Assembly (NCBI GenBank): GCA_025056355.1
Contig: JANWWI010000025.1
Span: 1 to 37,674 of the forward strand
Source: Casimicrobiaceae bacterium
GTDB lineage: Bacteria; Pseudomonadota; Gammaproteobacteria; Burkholderiales; Casimicrobiaceae
Reading direction: 5' to 3'
Length of the DNA: 37,674 bases
The notes beneath the pieces were generated by a model that did no database searches, was not told the DNA's origin, and was given only the letters and a program-made list of their open reading frames with translations. Shown here one piece after another: positions 18,714 to 28,693 of this stretch (positions are counted from its first letter, which is position 1; every line of letters starts with the position of its first letter). The translations under genes were made by a program, and so were the position numbers.

Positions 18714-19321
18714 TGTGCCGGACTGACGCAACACCGATGAACCCGACGCCAACGCTTCTCGTTCAGCGCGCCGCACAGGGTGATGTCGAAGCCATGCGCG
18801 CGCTTTTTGCGACCCTCTACCCCGATATCAAGCGTCTGGCGCGCTCGCGCCTTGCCCAGGCCGGTGGCGTCACGGGTCTCAACGCCACCGCGCTCGTCCA
18901 TGAAGGGTTTTTGCGCATGGCTGAGCGCGAAGGGCTCGAGGGGCAAACCCGCCTCCAATTTCTCGCCTACGTCGGCAAAGTGCTGCGCTCGATCGTCATC
19001 GACTACGTCCGAAGCCGCGACGCCGAAAAGCGCGGCGGCGGGGTGACGCTGCTCACTTTGACCGCGGCCGACGGGGTGCCGGCGCCGTGGATGGATGTCG
19101 AGGATCTCGTGGCCTTCGACGAAGCGCTCGAACGCTTACGCGAGCTTGACGAGCGGCTCTATCAGGTCGTCGAATTGCACGTCTTCTCGGGGCTCACCCT
19201 GTCCGAAGTCGCCTCCGAAATCGGTGTCAACCTGCGTACCGTGAACCGCGACCTGCTCAAAGCACGCACACTGCTTGCGCGACTGCTTGGGCACGGGCAA
19301 GACCAAGCCAAGGAGCGCTAG
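18713..19321 (+). CDS. ECF sigma factor, kinase-associated (ECF43-like) group
   Basis: A 202-residue sigma-70-family regulator. Region 2 runs from VQRAAQGDVEAMRALFATLYPDIKRLA through FLAYVGKVLRSIVIDYVRSRDAEKR; region 4 from LDERLYQVVELHVFSGLTLSEVASEIGVNLRTVNRDL. In region 2.2 the usual acidic DAEDLVQE is replaced by NATALVHE with Thr at 18887-18889. This is the pattern of the ECF group that pairs with Ser/Thr kinases, in which phosphorylation restores the missing negative charge (as reported for EcfP/PknT of Vibrio). A kinase gene follows 38 bases later. The ATG at 18713 overlaps the ATPase stop; 18737 is an alternative start. Ends in TAG. Confidence 0.88.
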   Translation: MCRTDATPMNPTPTLLVQRAAQGDVEAMRALFATLYPDIKRLARSRLAQAGGVTGLNATALVHEGFLRMAEREGLEGQTRLQFLAYVGKVLRSIVIDYVRSRDAEKRGGGVTLLTLTAADGVPAPWMDVEDLVAFDEALERLRELDERLYQVVELHVFSGLTLSEVASEIGVNLRTVNRDLLKARTLLARLLGHGQDQAKER

Positions 19322-19359
19322 GGTGTCTCGCGAGGCGCACCCGCCTTCAAAGTGCCGAG

Positions 19360-20850
19360 ATGTCCGCGAACGACTGCCCTTCCCCGCTCGAACTCACACG
19401 GGAGACGTGGCAGCAGGTCTCGCGCCTGTTCGATGAAGTGATCGAACTGCCCGAAGGGGAGCGGATCCCGTTCATCCGTCGCCTCTGGGCAAACCAACCC
19501 GACGTGGCTCGCGAATTGGCGGCGATGCTGGTTGCTGCGGCGGAGATGCCGCCGTCGCGCAGCGGCGAACGACTCCCCTTCGACCGAATCCTCGCCGCCG
19601 CACTTGAGGAGGCACCCTCCGGGCGCACACGCGGCTCGCGCGTAGGCGCGTGGACCCTCGAGGAGTGCCTTGGACGCGGCGGCATGGGCGAAGTCTGGCG
19701 TGCGCACCGTACCGACGGACTCTACCGCGCTCGCGCAGCCATCAAGTTTCTTCGCACCGATGCGAGCAACCCACAAGCGCTCGCTGCTCGCTTCGCGCGC
19801 GAACGGACCGTACTCGCGCGTCTGAACCATCCGAACATCGCGCGCCTGCTCGATGCCGGTGTTCATGACGGCAACGCCTACCTGGTCCTCGAACTGGTCG
19901 AAGGCCAACCGCTCCTCGATTACCTACGCTCGGAAAATCCCCCCTTGCGGCGGCGTATCGAGGTCCTGCGCGAAATCGCGCTGGCCGTCGAACACGCTCA
20001 TCAGCAACTGGTTCTTCATCGCGACCTGAAACCTTCCAATGTGCTCGTGCAAAAGGACGGTCGGATCAAGTTGCTCGACTTCGGAGTCGCTGGATTCATT
20101 CAGAGCCCCGAGGAAGAACCGCACACGAAACTCACTGAGCTCACCGGGCGTGCGCTGACCATCGAGTACGCCTCGCCCGAACAGATCGCCGGACAGACCA
20201 CCACACCCGCAAGCGACGTCTATTCGCTCGGCGTACTGGCGTTTCAACTGGTCACCGGCAACCGGCCCTTCGCGGAACTACCCTCGCGAGCGGCGCTCGA
20301 ATATGCGCTGCTCAACCAAGATCCACCGCTTGCCTCGCAGCACATCGCAACGACGGAGGAAGCACGAAAAATCATCGACTTTGTGCCCCCGCCAGTGGAT
20401 GCGCACCGCGTGCGCGGCGATCTCGAGCGCATCATCCAGCGTGCGATGCAGCGCGAGCCGGAGCACCGCTACCCGACGGTGGCGTTGCTGCTTGCCGATC
20501 TCGATGCCTGGCTGGAACGCCGCCCAACCTCGTTCCGTCAACATGATCGACTGCATCGACTGCGGCTGTGGGTCGAACGCCATGCGGCCGTGAGCGCGAT
20601 CGCAGTCACCAGTTTGCTTCTAACCGTTGCCGTGATCGCATGGCTTGTGCTCTCCTGGCAGTCCGAGCGGCGGGCGCTCGAAGCCGAGCGCCGCGCAAGC
20701 GAAGCGCTCGCTCGCGCGCTCAACGAAATCCGGCACTCGGGCACGACCTCCGCCGAGGTGGCGCATGCACGGGCGCTTGAACGCTTGCGCGAGGCGTTGG
20801 CACACGACGAAGCAGCCCGCCGACGCGTCGAAGCGCTCACGGCACCTTGA
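19360..20850 (+). CDS. Membrane-anchored Ser/Thr protein kinase (STPK)
   Basis: A 496-residue protein. N-terminal helical domain (TWQQVSRLFDEVIELPEGERIPF, about 16-60) of the type found in kinases beside ECF factors, then a kinase domain (about 95-390): glycine loop GRGGMGEVW, ATP Lys129 (AIKF), catalytic HRDLKPSN (220-227, Asp222), DFG 240-242, activation-segment ASPEQ. One TM helix at about 409-433 and a short coiled-coil tail (434-496) follow. Family members usually carry a larger sensor or TPR part there; it is missing here. Placement behind the ECF gene suggests it phosphorylates that factor. All catalytic residues look intact. Confidence 0.92.
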   Translation: MSANDCPSPLELTRETWQQVSRLFDEVIELPEGERIPFIRRLWANQPDVARELAAMLVAAAEMPPSRSGERLPFDRILAAALEEAPSGRTRGSRVGAWTLEECLGRGGMGEVWRAHRTDGLYRARAAIKFLRTDASNPQALAARFARERTVLARLNHPNIARLLDAGVHDGNAYLVLELVEGQPLLDYLRSENPPLRRRIEVLREIALAVEHAHQQLVLHRDLKPSNVLVQKDGRIKLLDFGVAGFIQSPEEEPHTKLTELTGRALTIEYASPEQIAGQTTTPASDVYSLGVLAFQLVTGNRPFAELPSRAALEYALLNQDPPLASQHIATTEEARKIIDFVPPPVDAHRVRGDLERIIQRAMQREPEHRYPTVALLLADLDAWLERRPTSFRQHDRLHRLRLWVERHAAVSAIAVTSLLLTVAVIAWLVLSWQSERRALEAERRASEALARALNEIRHSGTTSAEVAHARALERLREALAHDEAARRRVEALTAP

Positions 20851-20975
20851 CACCCCCGTCGAGGCTTCTTTCGATACCGCTCGAGCCACCGTTTCGCCCG
20901 ACGCTTTGGCGCGGTCGTGGCTGCAGGCGGGCGAAAGATGATGCGCTCGAAGCGTTTTGAACGTCGCGGTTTAGA

Positions 20976-21019
20976 GTTTTGAGAACGGCCGAAGAGACGG
21001 TTGGCTTTGATCCAGGACA
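20976..21019 (-). repeat. ilvC 3'-end copy A (degraded)
   Basis: Read on the minus strand it encodes SWIKANRLFGRSQN, close to the ilvC C-terminus [14 protein letters not shown], but the stop is lost. It shares with copy B a further stretch beyond the ilvC homology (about 21011-21077), so A and B are related as a pair. Confidence 0.7.
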
Positions 21020-21116
21020 CGGAGCGGGAAAAGAAAGCCCACCCCGGAGGCGGCCTTCCCGCGCGATGCTCCGCGAGCCAACGAAAAGCGCAACAACCCC
21101 GCCGCCACTTCGTGGT

Positions 21117-21144
21117 CCTCCCCTTCGCGTGGACGAAGGGGAGG
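21117..21144. repeat. 11-bp perfect inverted repeat
   Basis: CCTCCCCTTCG and CGAAGGGGAGG pair perfectly around a 6-base loop (CGTGGA). No T-tract follows on either side. The form resembles dispersed palindromic elements of G+C-rich proteobacteria; it could also help end STPK transcription. Confidence 0.55.
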
Positions 21145-21155
21145 GCGCGGCAGCT

Positions 21156-21200
21156 TCAGTTGCGTGACCGGTCGACGAGGCGATTCGCCTTGATCCACGA
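21156..21200 (-). repeat. ilvC 3'-end copy B
   Basis: On the minus strand it encodes [14 protein letters not shown] followed by TGA, matching the last 13 residues of IlvC plus a stop. Upstream the reading frame loses resemblance. Only a few bases differ from the real ilvC end at 21312-21356. Confidence 0.8.
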
Positions 21201-21212
21201 CACGGAGCGCGT

Positions 21213-21241
21213 GAAAAAAGGCCGCCACTGCGGCGGCCTTT
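21213..21241 (-). terminator. Intrinsic terminator of the ilv operon
   Basis: AAAGGCCGCC-ACTGC-GGCGGCCTTT is a perfect 10-bp stem (21217-21241); on the minus strand it is followed by a run of six T. It lies about 70 bases beyond the ilvC stop, inside the repeat unit that carries copy B. Confidence 0.8.
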
Positions 21242-21311
21242 CAGCGCGACGCTCCGCGCGCATGCGGGCGCGCGGAGGATGATGCCCCGCGGTGGCCGAG
21301 GGCTCGTCGCG

Positions 21312-22349
<1,038 letters not shown>

Positions 22350-22841
22350 TCAGATTCTGAGAATGCGTTCGCCGCGGCCGATTCCCGAGGTGCCGGTCCG
22401 TACCGTCTCCAGGATCACGCCCGGCTCAAGCGCCGCCAAGAACGCATCGAGCTTGCTTCCGTCGCCGGTCAGTTCGATCGTGTAGGTCTTGTCCGTGACA
22501 TCGAGGATTCGACCCCGAAAGATATCGGCCATGCGTTTCATCTCCTCACGATCCTTGCCCGAGGCACGGACCTTGACGAGCATGAGCTCCCGCTCGATGT
22601 GGTTGCCGTCGGTGAGGTCAACGACCTTGACCACTTCGATCAGTTTGTTGAGTTGTTTTGTGATCTGCTCGATCACATCGTCGTTGCCGTGCGTGACGAT
22701 CGTCATCCGACTCATCGTCGGATCCTCGGTCGGCGACACGGTGAGCGAGTCGATGTTGTACCCGCGCGCCGAGAAAAGCCCGACGACGCGCGACAGTGCC
22801 CCCGGCTCGTTTTCAAGCAAAACAGAGAGGATGTGCCGCAT
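22350..22841 (-). CDS. ilvN: Acetolactate synthase small (regulatory) subunit
   Basis: A 163-residue IlvN/IlvH-type subunit with an N-terminal ACT domain (MRHILSVLLENEPGALSRVVGLFSARGYNIDSLTV), which binds valine for feedback inhibition, and a C-terminal domain (RVTDKTYTIELTGD-like stretch ILDVTDKTYTIELTGDGSK). It activates the catalytic subunit and makes it valine sensitive. It starts three bases after the ilvB stop, so translation is coupled. Whether to call it ilvN or ilvH is a naming matter. Confidence 0.97.
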   Translation of the reverse strand: MRHILSVLLENEPGALSRVVGLFSARGYNIDSLTVSPTEDPTMSRMTIVTHGNDDVIEQITKQLNKLIEVVKVVDLTDGNHIERELMLVKVRASGKDREEMKRMADIFRGRILDVTDKTYTIELTGDGSKLDAFLAALEPGVILETVRTGTSGIGRGERILRI

Positions 22842-22844
22842 GGC

Positions 22845-24575
22845 TCAGAGTTCCTCCGCAAGGATCATCTCGGTGAGCCCCTTGCCGCCGGGCACCATCG
22901 GATAGACGTTCTCCGTCTGATCCGTGACGAAATCGAGAAAATAGAGCCGGTCTTTGTGCTTGAGCGCTTCCCGAAGCGCGCCTTCGACATCCGCGGGTTT
23001 TTCGACGCGGATCCCATAATGGCCATAGGCTTCGGCGAGTTTCACAAAGTCCGGCAACGCATCCATGTAGCTTTCGGCGTGCCGGTTGCCGTAGAAAAAC
23101 TCCTGCCACTGCCGCACCATCCCAAGATAGCGGTTGTTGAGATTCACGATCGTCAGTGGCAAGTGATACTGCTTGCAGGTCGAGAGCTCTTGAATGCACA
23201 TCTGGATGCTCGCCTCGCCCGTGATGCAGACCACCGTGGCTTCGGGATGCGCCAGCTTGACCCCCATCGCGTAGGGTAACCCCACGCCCATCGTGCCCAA
23301 CCCGCCCGAGTTGATCCAACGCCTCGGCTTATCGAACTTGTAGTACTGGGCGGCCCACATTTGATGCTGCCCGACGTCGCTCGTGACGAAGGCATCACCG
23401 CCCGTGACCTCATAGAGTTTCTGCACGACGTACTGGGGCTTGATGACCTCGTCGGAGTTCTTGTAGCGAAGGCAGTCCTTTGCCTGCCACGCCTTGATTT
23501 GCGCCCACCACGCTTTGAGCGCATTCGCATCGGGACGTTTGTCGCTTGCTTCGATGAGCGCATTCATCTCGGTCAAGACTTCTTTGACGTAGCCGACGAT
23601 CGGCACATCAACTTTCACGCGCTTGGAAATCGACGAGGGATCGATATCGATGTGAATGATCTTGCGACCTGGCCGATAAAAGTGCTGCGGGTTGCCAATC
23701 ACGCGATCGTCAAAGCGCGCACCGATTGCCAGAAGCACGTCACACTCCTGCATCGCCATGTTGGCTTCGTAGGTGCCGTGCATGCCCGGCATACCCAGAA
23801 ACTGCGGATCCGTTCCCGGATAGCCGCCCAGTCCCATCAGGGTATTGGTGATCGGATAACCGAGCCGCCGAACGAGGCGAATCAGCTCCGTCGAAGCGTC
23901 GTTGAGAATGACCCCGCCGCCGGTGTAGACCATCGGACGCTTGGCCTCAAGCAAAAGCTGCACGGCTTTGCGGATCTGCCCGGCATGCCCTTTGCCCTGG
24001 GGCTGGTAACTGCGAAGCGAAATCTCGCGCGGATACTCAAACGGGCACTTATTGATCGTGATGTCTTTTGGAATATCGACCAGCACCGGCCCCGGCCGCC
24101 CCGTGCGCGCGATGTAGAAAGCTTTCTTGAGCGTCACGGCTAGATCGCGCACATCCTTGACCAGAAAGTTGTGCTTGACGCAGGGCCTCGTGATGCCTAC
24201 CGTGTCACATTCTTGGAACGCATCTTGCCCGATTGCGTGCGTGGGTACCTGACCCGTCAGGATCACGATCGGCACCGAGTCCATATACGCCGTCGCAATG
24301 CCGGTCACGGCGTTGGTGACCCCTGGACCGGAGGTGACGAGACATACGCCGATCTTCTGGCTTGACCGCGAGTACGCATCCGCAGCGTGGACCGCCGCCT
24401 GCTCGTGCCGCACAAGCACGTGCCGAAAAGCATTTTGCTTGAAGATTTCGTCGTAGATGTTGAGAACCGCCCCACCGGGATAGCCGAAGACGTACTCGAC
24501 GCCTTCCTCGGCAAGGCAGCGCACGATGATTTCTGCGCCGGTCAATTCGCGACCGGAGGAGGCTTTGTTGCTCAT
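22845..24575 (-). CDS. ilvB: Acetolactate synthase large (catalytic) subunit
   Basis: A 576-residue ThDP enzyme that joins two pyruvates, or pyruvate and 2-oxobutyrate. The N-terminal domain holds GYPGGAVLNIYDE and the catalytic Glu in VRHEQAAVHAADAY. The central FAD domain holds GARFDDRVIGNPQHF. The C-terminal ThDP site holds GDAFVTSDVGQHQMWAAQYY and the GEASIQMCIQELSTCKQYHLPLTIVNLNN metal motif (GEA in place of the usual GDG/GDA). The ATG at 24575 is preferred because GAGG lies six bases upstream; an ATG at 24581 is close by, and the longer frame to 24749 has no family homology. Confidence 0.97.
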   Translation of the reverse strand: MSNKASSGRELTGAEIIVRCLAEEGVEYVFGYPGGAVLNIYDEIFKQNAFRHVLVRHEQAAVHAADAYSRSSQKIGVCLVTSGPGVTNAVTGIATAYMDSVPIVILTGQVPTHAIGQDAFQECDTVGITRPCVKHNFLVKDVRDLAVTLKKAFYIARTGRPGPVLVDIPKDITINKCPFEYPREISLRSYQPQGKGHAGQIRKAVQLLLEAKRPMVYTGGGVILNDASTELIRLVRRLGYPITNTLMGLGGYPGTDPQFLGMPGMHGTYEANMAMQECDVLLAIGARFDDRVIGNPQHFYRPGRKIIHIDIDPSSISKRVKVDVPIVGYVKEVLTEMNALIEASDKRPDANALKAWWAQIKAWQAKDCLRYKNSDEVIKPQYVVQKLYEVTGGDAFVTSDVGQHQMWAAQYYKFDKPRRWINSGGLGTMGVGLPYAMGVKLAHPEATVVCITGEASIQMCIQELSTCKQYHLPLTIVNLNNRYLGMVRQWQEFFYGNRHAESYMDALPDFVKLAEAYGHYGIRVEKPADVEGALREALKHKDRLYFLDFVTDQTENVYPMVPGGKGLTEMILAEEL

Positions 24576-24819
24576 GGTCATCCTCAAGAGTTGATCTTTC
24601 GCCTCGCGCTCGGGGGGTAGTGAGCAAGAGGCCCCTGAGGGCACAACGATCGGGTAGCCGGCCGCGCGCGCGCTCTGCACGGGCTCAGGCGTCCTCTTGT
24701 GGAGAAAAGCGCCATGAAACCCGCGTGCCCTCGACTCTGCTAGACCCACAGAATCAGAGCGCCACGGTGTCCGAGCGCCTCAAGTTTAGTGGAAGTCGAC
24801 GTTGCACTAAAAACGCAGC

Positions 24820-26772
24820 ATGCCCGAGCCGTCTTCCATCCGGTCAGCCGTCACCATCTTGCGCGCAAACGGTGCTCTGACGCTCCTGCTCGCCTCGGTC
24901 CTGGCCGGACTGGCAGTGCTTACGTCGTGGGCACTCAGTACGCATGGCTTCGCCGACGACATCGGGTTGCAAACCGAACTGCCCGCGTTGGTCCGCACGC
25001 CCGCGGTGTTTGCCCACTTGGCAGAACGCTGGCTCGGCCCGCTCTGGGGGCCGGGTTCAACCATGTGGCGGCCGCTTGGGTATTCGAGCTTCATGGTCGA
25101 TGCCTTGTTGTGGGGGCGCGATGGCCGGCTGTGGCATCTCATGAACCTTGCGCTGCACGTCGCGGCCTCGGTTGCAACGGCGGCCCTTGCGCTGCGGCTC
25201 ACGGGTCAGTACGCGCTCGCGGGCATCACGGCAGCCGCGATGCTGGTCAATCCGTGGGCCGTCGAGGTGCTCTTTTGGATCGTCGGGCGCTTTGACGGTT
25301 GGGCAACGTTCTTCATGCTTGCGTCCCTGCTTGCGCTTGGCGCACGGCGCGAGCGCGTCGCTCTCGCCCTGTCGCTCAGCGCAGGGGCCGCGGCCTATCT
25401 CAGCAAGGAGAGCGCGCTGTTGCTGCCGGCACTCGTGTTTGCCGTCTTGTGGGGACTCGCACCGAAGCTCTCCCTCGGACGTGCAGCCCACATGCTGCTC
25501 GCTCACGCAATGCTAGCGGCGGCCTATCTCGTCACTCGGTGGGTGCTCGTCGGGACGGCATCGACCAGCGTGTACGGCAACGCGGCACCGCACGACTGGG
25601 CGGAATTCGTGACCGCGCTCATCGCGCATTTTCGCGCGCTCTTGTTGCTTGGCAGCCAAGCGGGCAGCCACTGGAAGCTCGCGCTCGAAGGGGCGTTTGC
25701 CGCGTCGCTCGCCGCGACCCTCGTCGTTGCCGTCCTGCGCGCACACGAAACCGGACTTGGCCGCGTGGTCGCCGCGAGCCTGCTCTGGCTCACCGCCGTC
25801 ATCGTGGCCCTGGCCTGGCACTTTCCCAAGCCTGCCGCGCATGGCGAAGGCGTCCGGCTCTACTATGTCGCTGCCCCCGCGGTCGCGCTGCTGGTGGGTT
25901 GTGCCGTGGCGCCACGCATCGTCGCGAAGCCAACGCCGAGCCACGATCGGCCAAGCTACCTCGGGGCGCTCGCACTGCTTGCACCGCTTGCGCTGCAACA
26001 GCTCGTGCAGGCCGGAGCGTGGCGAGAGGCCGGGGCTCACATCGAACGCACGCTCATCGCGCTCACGCAGATCGTGCGCACCCACGCCGCCGATCGCGGC
26101 TACGGACTCGTGTTGTTGCCAGACCGACGCGGCCCGGTGCCCCTTTTTCGTAATGCGCAAGGCGCCATCTTCGAGCGGCTGCGCGAACGCCTTCCCGAGA
26201 TCGAGCGTCCGCTCGACTTTGCTGTGGCAATGACCGATCGGCAACTGGCGGAATGGCAGCGGCTGCACGAGGAAGGCGTGATCGCGAACCTCACGCGCCG
26301 TGCCGACGCACCCGCCCGCGCTACGGCCTTTTGGTGCATCGACGCAAACACCGCCAGCGCCGTGCATCTCGGACGGTGGTCGAGCGATGAACAGTGGATC
26401 AGCCGCTGGCAAGCGAGCCGTGACCGATGCCCTGGGCTCTCGCCTGATGCCTCAGCGGGCCACCTCCTGCTGGGCGCGGTAGCGTTCGACGGCCCTGACG
26501 ATTTCCGCACGCGCGTCGGCTGCCTCAGCCCAGCCCACGACTTTGACGTACTTGCCCGGCTCCAGGTCCTTGTAATGTTCAAAGAAGTGCCGAATCCGAT
26601 CGACCTCGATCGGGGCAAGATCGCGAGGACTCTGGATGTGTCGATAGATGCTTGTCAAGGCATCCACCGGAACGGCGAGAATCTTCTCATCGCTGCCGGC
26701 CTCGTCCTGCATGCGCAACATCCCAATTGGACGGCAACGAACAACCACGCCCGGAATCAATGGCACGGGTGA
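24820..26772 (+). CDS. Polytopic membrane protein, GT-C/TMTC-like (putative glycosyltransferase)
   Basis: A 650-codon frame. Residues 1 to about 400 hold some 10 membrane helices. The segment [29 protein letters not shown] and [28 protein letters not shown] resembles TMTC/GT-C-type glycosyltransferases that use a lipid-linked sugar donor, so it may glycosylate an envelope component. The rest (about 400-545) is soluble and unrecognised. The last 100 or so codons run antisense through ppa (321-base overlap) and have no family look, so the functional end may be near 26450 and a frame or stop change is possible. Starts at ATG 24820, divergent from ilvB. Confidence 0.7.
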   Translation: MPEPSSIRSAVTILRANGALTLLLASVLAGLAVLTSWALSTHGFADDIGLQTELPALVRTPAVFAHLAERWLGPLWGPGSTMWRPLGYSSFMVDALLWGRDGRLWHLMNLALHVAASVATAALALRLTGQYALAGITAAAMLVNPWAVEVLFWIVGRFDGWATFFMLASLLALGARRERVALALSLSAGAAAYLSKESALLLPALVFAVLWGLAPKLSLGRAAHMLLAHAMLAAAYLVTRWVLVGTASTSVYGNAAPHDWAEFVTALIAHFRALLLLGSQAGSHWKLALEGAFAASLAATLVVAVLRAHETGLGRVVAASLLWLTAVIVALAWHFPKPAAHGEGVRLYYVAAPAVALLVGCAVAPRIVAKPTPSHDRPSYLGALALLAPLALQQLVQAGAWREAGAHIERTLIALTQIVRTHAADRGYGLVLLPDRRGPVPLFRNAQGAIFERLRERLPEIERPLDFAVAMTDRQLAEWQRLHEEGVIANLTRRADAPARATAFWCIDANTASAVHLGRWSSDEQWISRWQASRDRCPGLSPDASAGHLLLGAVAFDGPDDFRTRVGCLSPAHDFDVLARLQVLVMFKEVPNPIDLDRGKIARTLDVSIDACQGIHRNGENLLIAAGLVLHAQHPNWTATNNHARNQWHG

Positions 26773-26997
26773 GAGCACAAGCACGTCTACCGGATCGCCG
26801 TCACCGGAGAGGGTGGCCGGGATATAGCCGTAGTTGCACGGATAGTGCATCGCGGTCGACATGAAGCGATCGACGAAGATCGCACCGGTTTGTTTGTCGA
26901 CCTCGTATTTGATCGGCTCGCCGTTCATCGGAATTTCGATGACGACGTTCACATCGTTGGGCACATCCCGCCCCGGGGTTAGCTTGCTGAAGCTCAT
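26452..26997 (-). CDS. ppa: Inorganic pyrophosphatase (family I)
   Basis: A 181-residue family I soluble pyrophosphatase that hydrolyses PPi and drives biosynthesis forward. The family signature DGDPVDVLV is present, with [16 protein letters not shown] before it, the metal-site Asp and Lys residues, and the C-terminal [19 protein letters not shown]. All features of the family are intact. It ends in TGA and lies antisense to the tail of the membrane-protein frame; ppa is clearly the real gene of the overlap. Confidence 0.98.
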   Translation of the reverse strand: MSFSKLTPGRDVPNDVNVVIEIPMNGEPIKYEVDKQTGAIFVDRFMSTAMHYPCNYGYIPATLSGDGDPVDVLVLSPVPLIPGVVVRCRPIGMLRMQDEAGSDEKILAVPVDALTSIYRHIQSPRDLAPIEVDRIRHFFEHYKDLEPGKYVKVVGWAEAADARAEIVRAVERYRAQQEVAR

Positions 26998-27313
26998 CTT
27001 TTTTGCCTCGAAGGGTTGGAGCGCGCGATTGTAGGGGCCGGACCGCCCGTGGCGGCTCGAACGCTCGGGCTTTCAGCCATTTTGCGCTCGCTATACTTTG
27101 AGAGACCGTTTATTGGCCCAAACCCTTGATTGCCAAGCCAAACCTCGCGCATGAGGCCGTGTTTGGCATCTGGGGCCCATCGAGCCGCCGCCGGCGCTCG
27201 CACACAGCATCGGACGAAGCGGGCAAATCCATCGTCTCCCCCCAGCGTGTGCACGCTTGTGTTTTGGCCCCGGCTGGCCAGGCACCTCACGACCGACTTG
27301 TGCGGAGTCACGT
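26998..27313. other. Divergent intergenic region between ppa and pcnB (316 bp)
   Basis: No coding signal was found. A TATACT hexamer at 27092-27097 on the plus strand is the best -10 candidate for pcnB; no clear -35 lies 16-18 bases ahead. That would give a leader of about 210 bases. Nothing else recognisable is present. Confidence 0.4.
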
Positions 27314-28693
27314 TTGATTCGCGCTCTTCTCGATCGCTTCTTATCGACCCGTAGCCCTCGCCGTCGCGAAATTCCCGGCGCCTCACTCGGCTTGTCGCCC
27401 GCGCAAATCAGTGACAACGCACGGCGCGTGTGCGATCGGCTCTTCGAGGCGGGCTTTGAGGCCTATATCGTCGGTGGCGCCGTCCGCGACGCGCTGCTCG
27501 GTCGTCAACCCAAAGACTTCGACGTCGTCACCGACGCCAAACCCGAACAAATCAAGCGCCTGTTTCGACGCGCCTTCATCATCGGTCGACGCTTCCGGCT
27601 CGTGCACGTGATCATGGGTGAGGAGACGATCGAAGTGTCAACGTTCCGCGCGCACCGCGCAGAAGACATCGAAGCGGACGAAACCGGCCGGATCGTCTCG
27701 GACAATGCCTATGGCACCCAGGTTGAAGATGCCGTCCGGCGCGACTTCACCGTCAACGCGCTCTACTACGACCCAATGCAGGACGTGGTCGTCGACTACG
27801 TCGGCGCCCTGAAGGATCTTCGATCGCGCACGCTGCGCGTGATCGGAAATCCGGATCAGCGCTATCGCGAGGATCCGGTCCGCATGCTGCGCGCCGTCAG
27901 GCTGGCCGTCAAACTCGACCTTACGATTGCCTCGAGCGCAGCGCGCGCAATTCGTCGAAATGCGGTGCTCATTCGCAACGTTCCCTCGGCGCGCCTGTTT
28001 GACGAAGTACAAAAGCTCTTGCTATCAGGTTATGCGCAAAAGACGCTAGCGACGCTTCGCGAATACGGCCTCACCGAAGGGCTGCTCCCCCTGCTCGACC
28101 TCATTTACAAGCAGCCGGGCGGTCAACGCTTCATTGAAGTCGCGCTTGCCAACACCGACGAGCGGGTGCGTCAAGACAAACCCGTCTCCCCAGCGTTCTT
28201 GTTTGCGTGTTTGCTATGGCACGAAGTCCTCAAACGCTGGGAGACACTGTCCGCGAGCGGCGAACATCGCATCCCCGCGCTTCATCGTGCCATCGAAGAG
28301 GTGCTCGACGAGCAACGTGAAACGATCACCTTGCCGCAGCGCTTCGCTGGAATGACCAAAGAAATTTGGCTCATGCAACCGCGCTTTGAAGTGCGCACCA
28401 ATTCAAGCGCCCTTCGCCTGGTTGAACAGCCGCGCTTTCGTGCCGCCTACGATTTTTTACTTCTGCGCGCCGCTGCCGGGGAATGCGATCAAGAGCTCGC
28501 CGATTGGTGGAGCACCTTCATCGATTCCGATCCGACGGTTCGAGCCGAGCTCATCGAACAGCGCCGGCGCGCTCAGGCGCTGGCCGGACGCGCAGGTCAT
28601 GGCGGGCGACGACGGCGGCGCCGGAGCGGACGCGGCCGGGGGCGCAGCGAGGCTGCGGTCTCGACGGAGGCCGTCGGCTCGGTCGATTCATGA
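27314..28693 (+). CDS. pcnB: Poly(A) polymerase I
   Basis: A 459-residue class II nucleotidyltransferase that adds poly(A) tails to RNA 3' ends and promotes decay. Motifs: GGAVRD at 54-59, the catalytic DFD at about 68-70, RRFRLVHVIMG, the RRDFTVNALYYDP block (typical of PcnB and CCA enzymes), and DPVRMLRAVRLAVKLDL. PcnB-specific features are the C-terminal domain with EQPRFRAAYDFLLLRA and the basic Arg-rich tail (GGRRRRRRSGRGRGRS). The TTG at 27314 is preferred, with GGAG six bases upstream; the frame continues to 27257. Its TGA overlaps the folK ATG. Confidence 0.95.
   Translation: MIRALLDRFLSTRSPRRREIPGASLGLSPAQISDNARRVCDRLFEAGFEAYIVGGAVRDALLGRQPKDFDVVTDAKPEQIKRLFRRAFIIGRRFRLVHVIMGEETIEVSTFRAHRAEDIEADETGRIVSDNAYGTQVEDAVRRDFTVNALYYDPMQDVVVDYVGALKDLRSRTLRVIGNPDQRYREDPVRMLRAVRLAVKLDLTIASSAARAIRRNAVLIRNVPSARLFDEVQKLLLSGYAQKTLATLREYGLTEGLLPLLDLIYKQPGGQRFIEVALANTDERVRQDKPVSPAFLFACLLWHEVLKRWETLSASGEHRIPALHRAIEEVLDEQRETITLPQRFAGMTKEIWLMQPRFEVRTNSSALRLVEQPRFRAAYDFLLLRAAAGECDQELADWWSTFIDSDPTVRAELIEQRRRAQALAGRAGHGGRRRRRRSGRGRGRSEAAVSTEAVGSVDS

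Larger units (their letters stand above)
20851..21311. other. Non-coding stretch with two decayed copies of the ilvC 3' end
   Basis: No intact gene lies here. It separates the STPK gene from the convergent ilvC. Two imperfect copies of the last codons of ilvC lie at about 20976-21019 and 21156-21200 (listed separately); after those they share a further run (ACACGGAGCG and GCTCCGCG). An 11-bp hairpin sits at 21117-21144 and a terminator at 21213-21241. Confidence 0.7.

Noticed and set aside
24584-24715. Upstream ORF of 43 codons before ilvB as a leader-peptide attenuator
   Set aside because: Its product has no Val or run of branched-chain codons, and no clear paired terminator/antiterminator stems are visible. 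Its stop next to the ilvB ribosome site may be chance.
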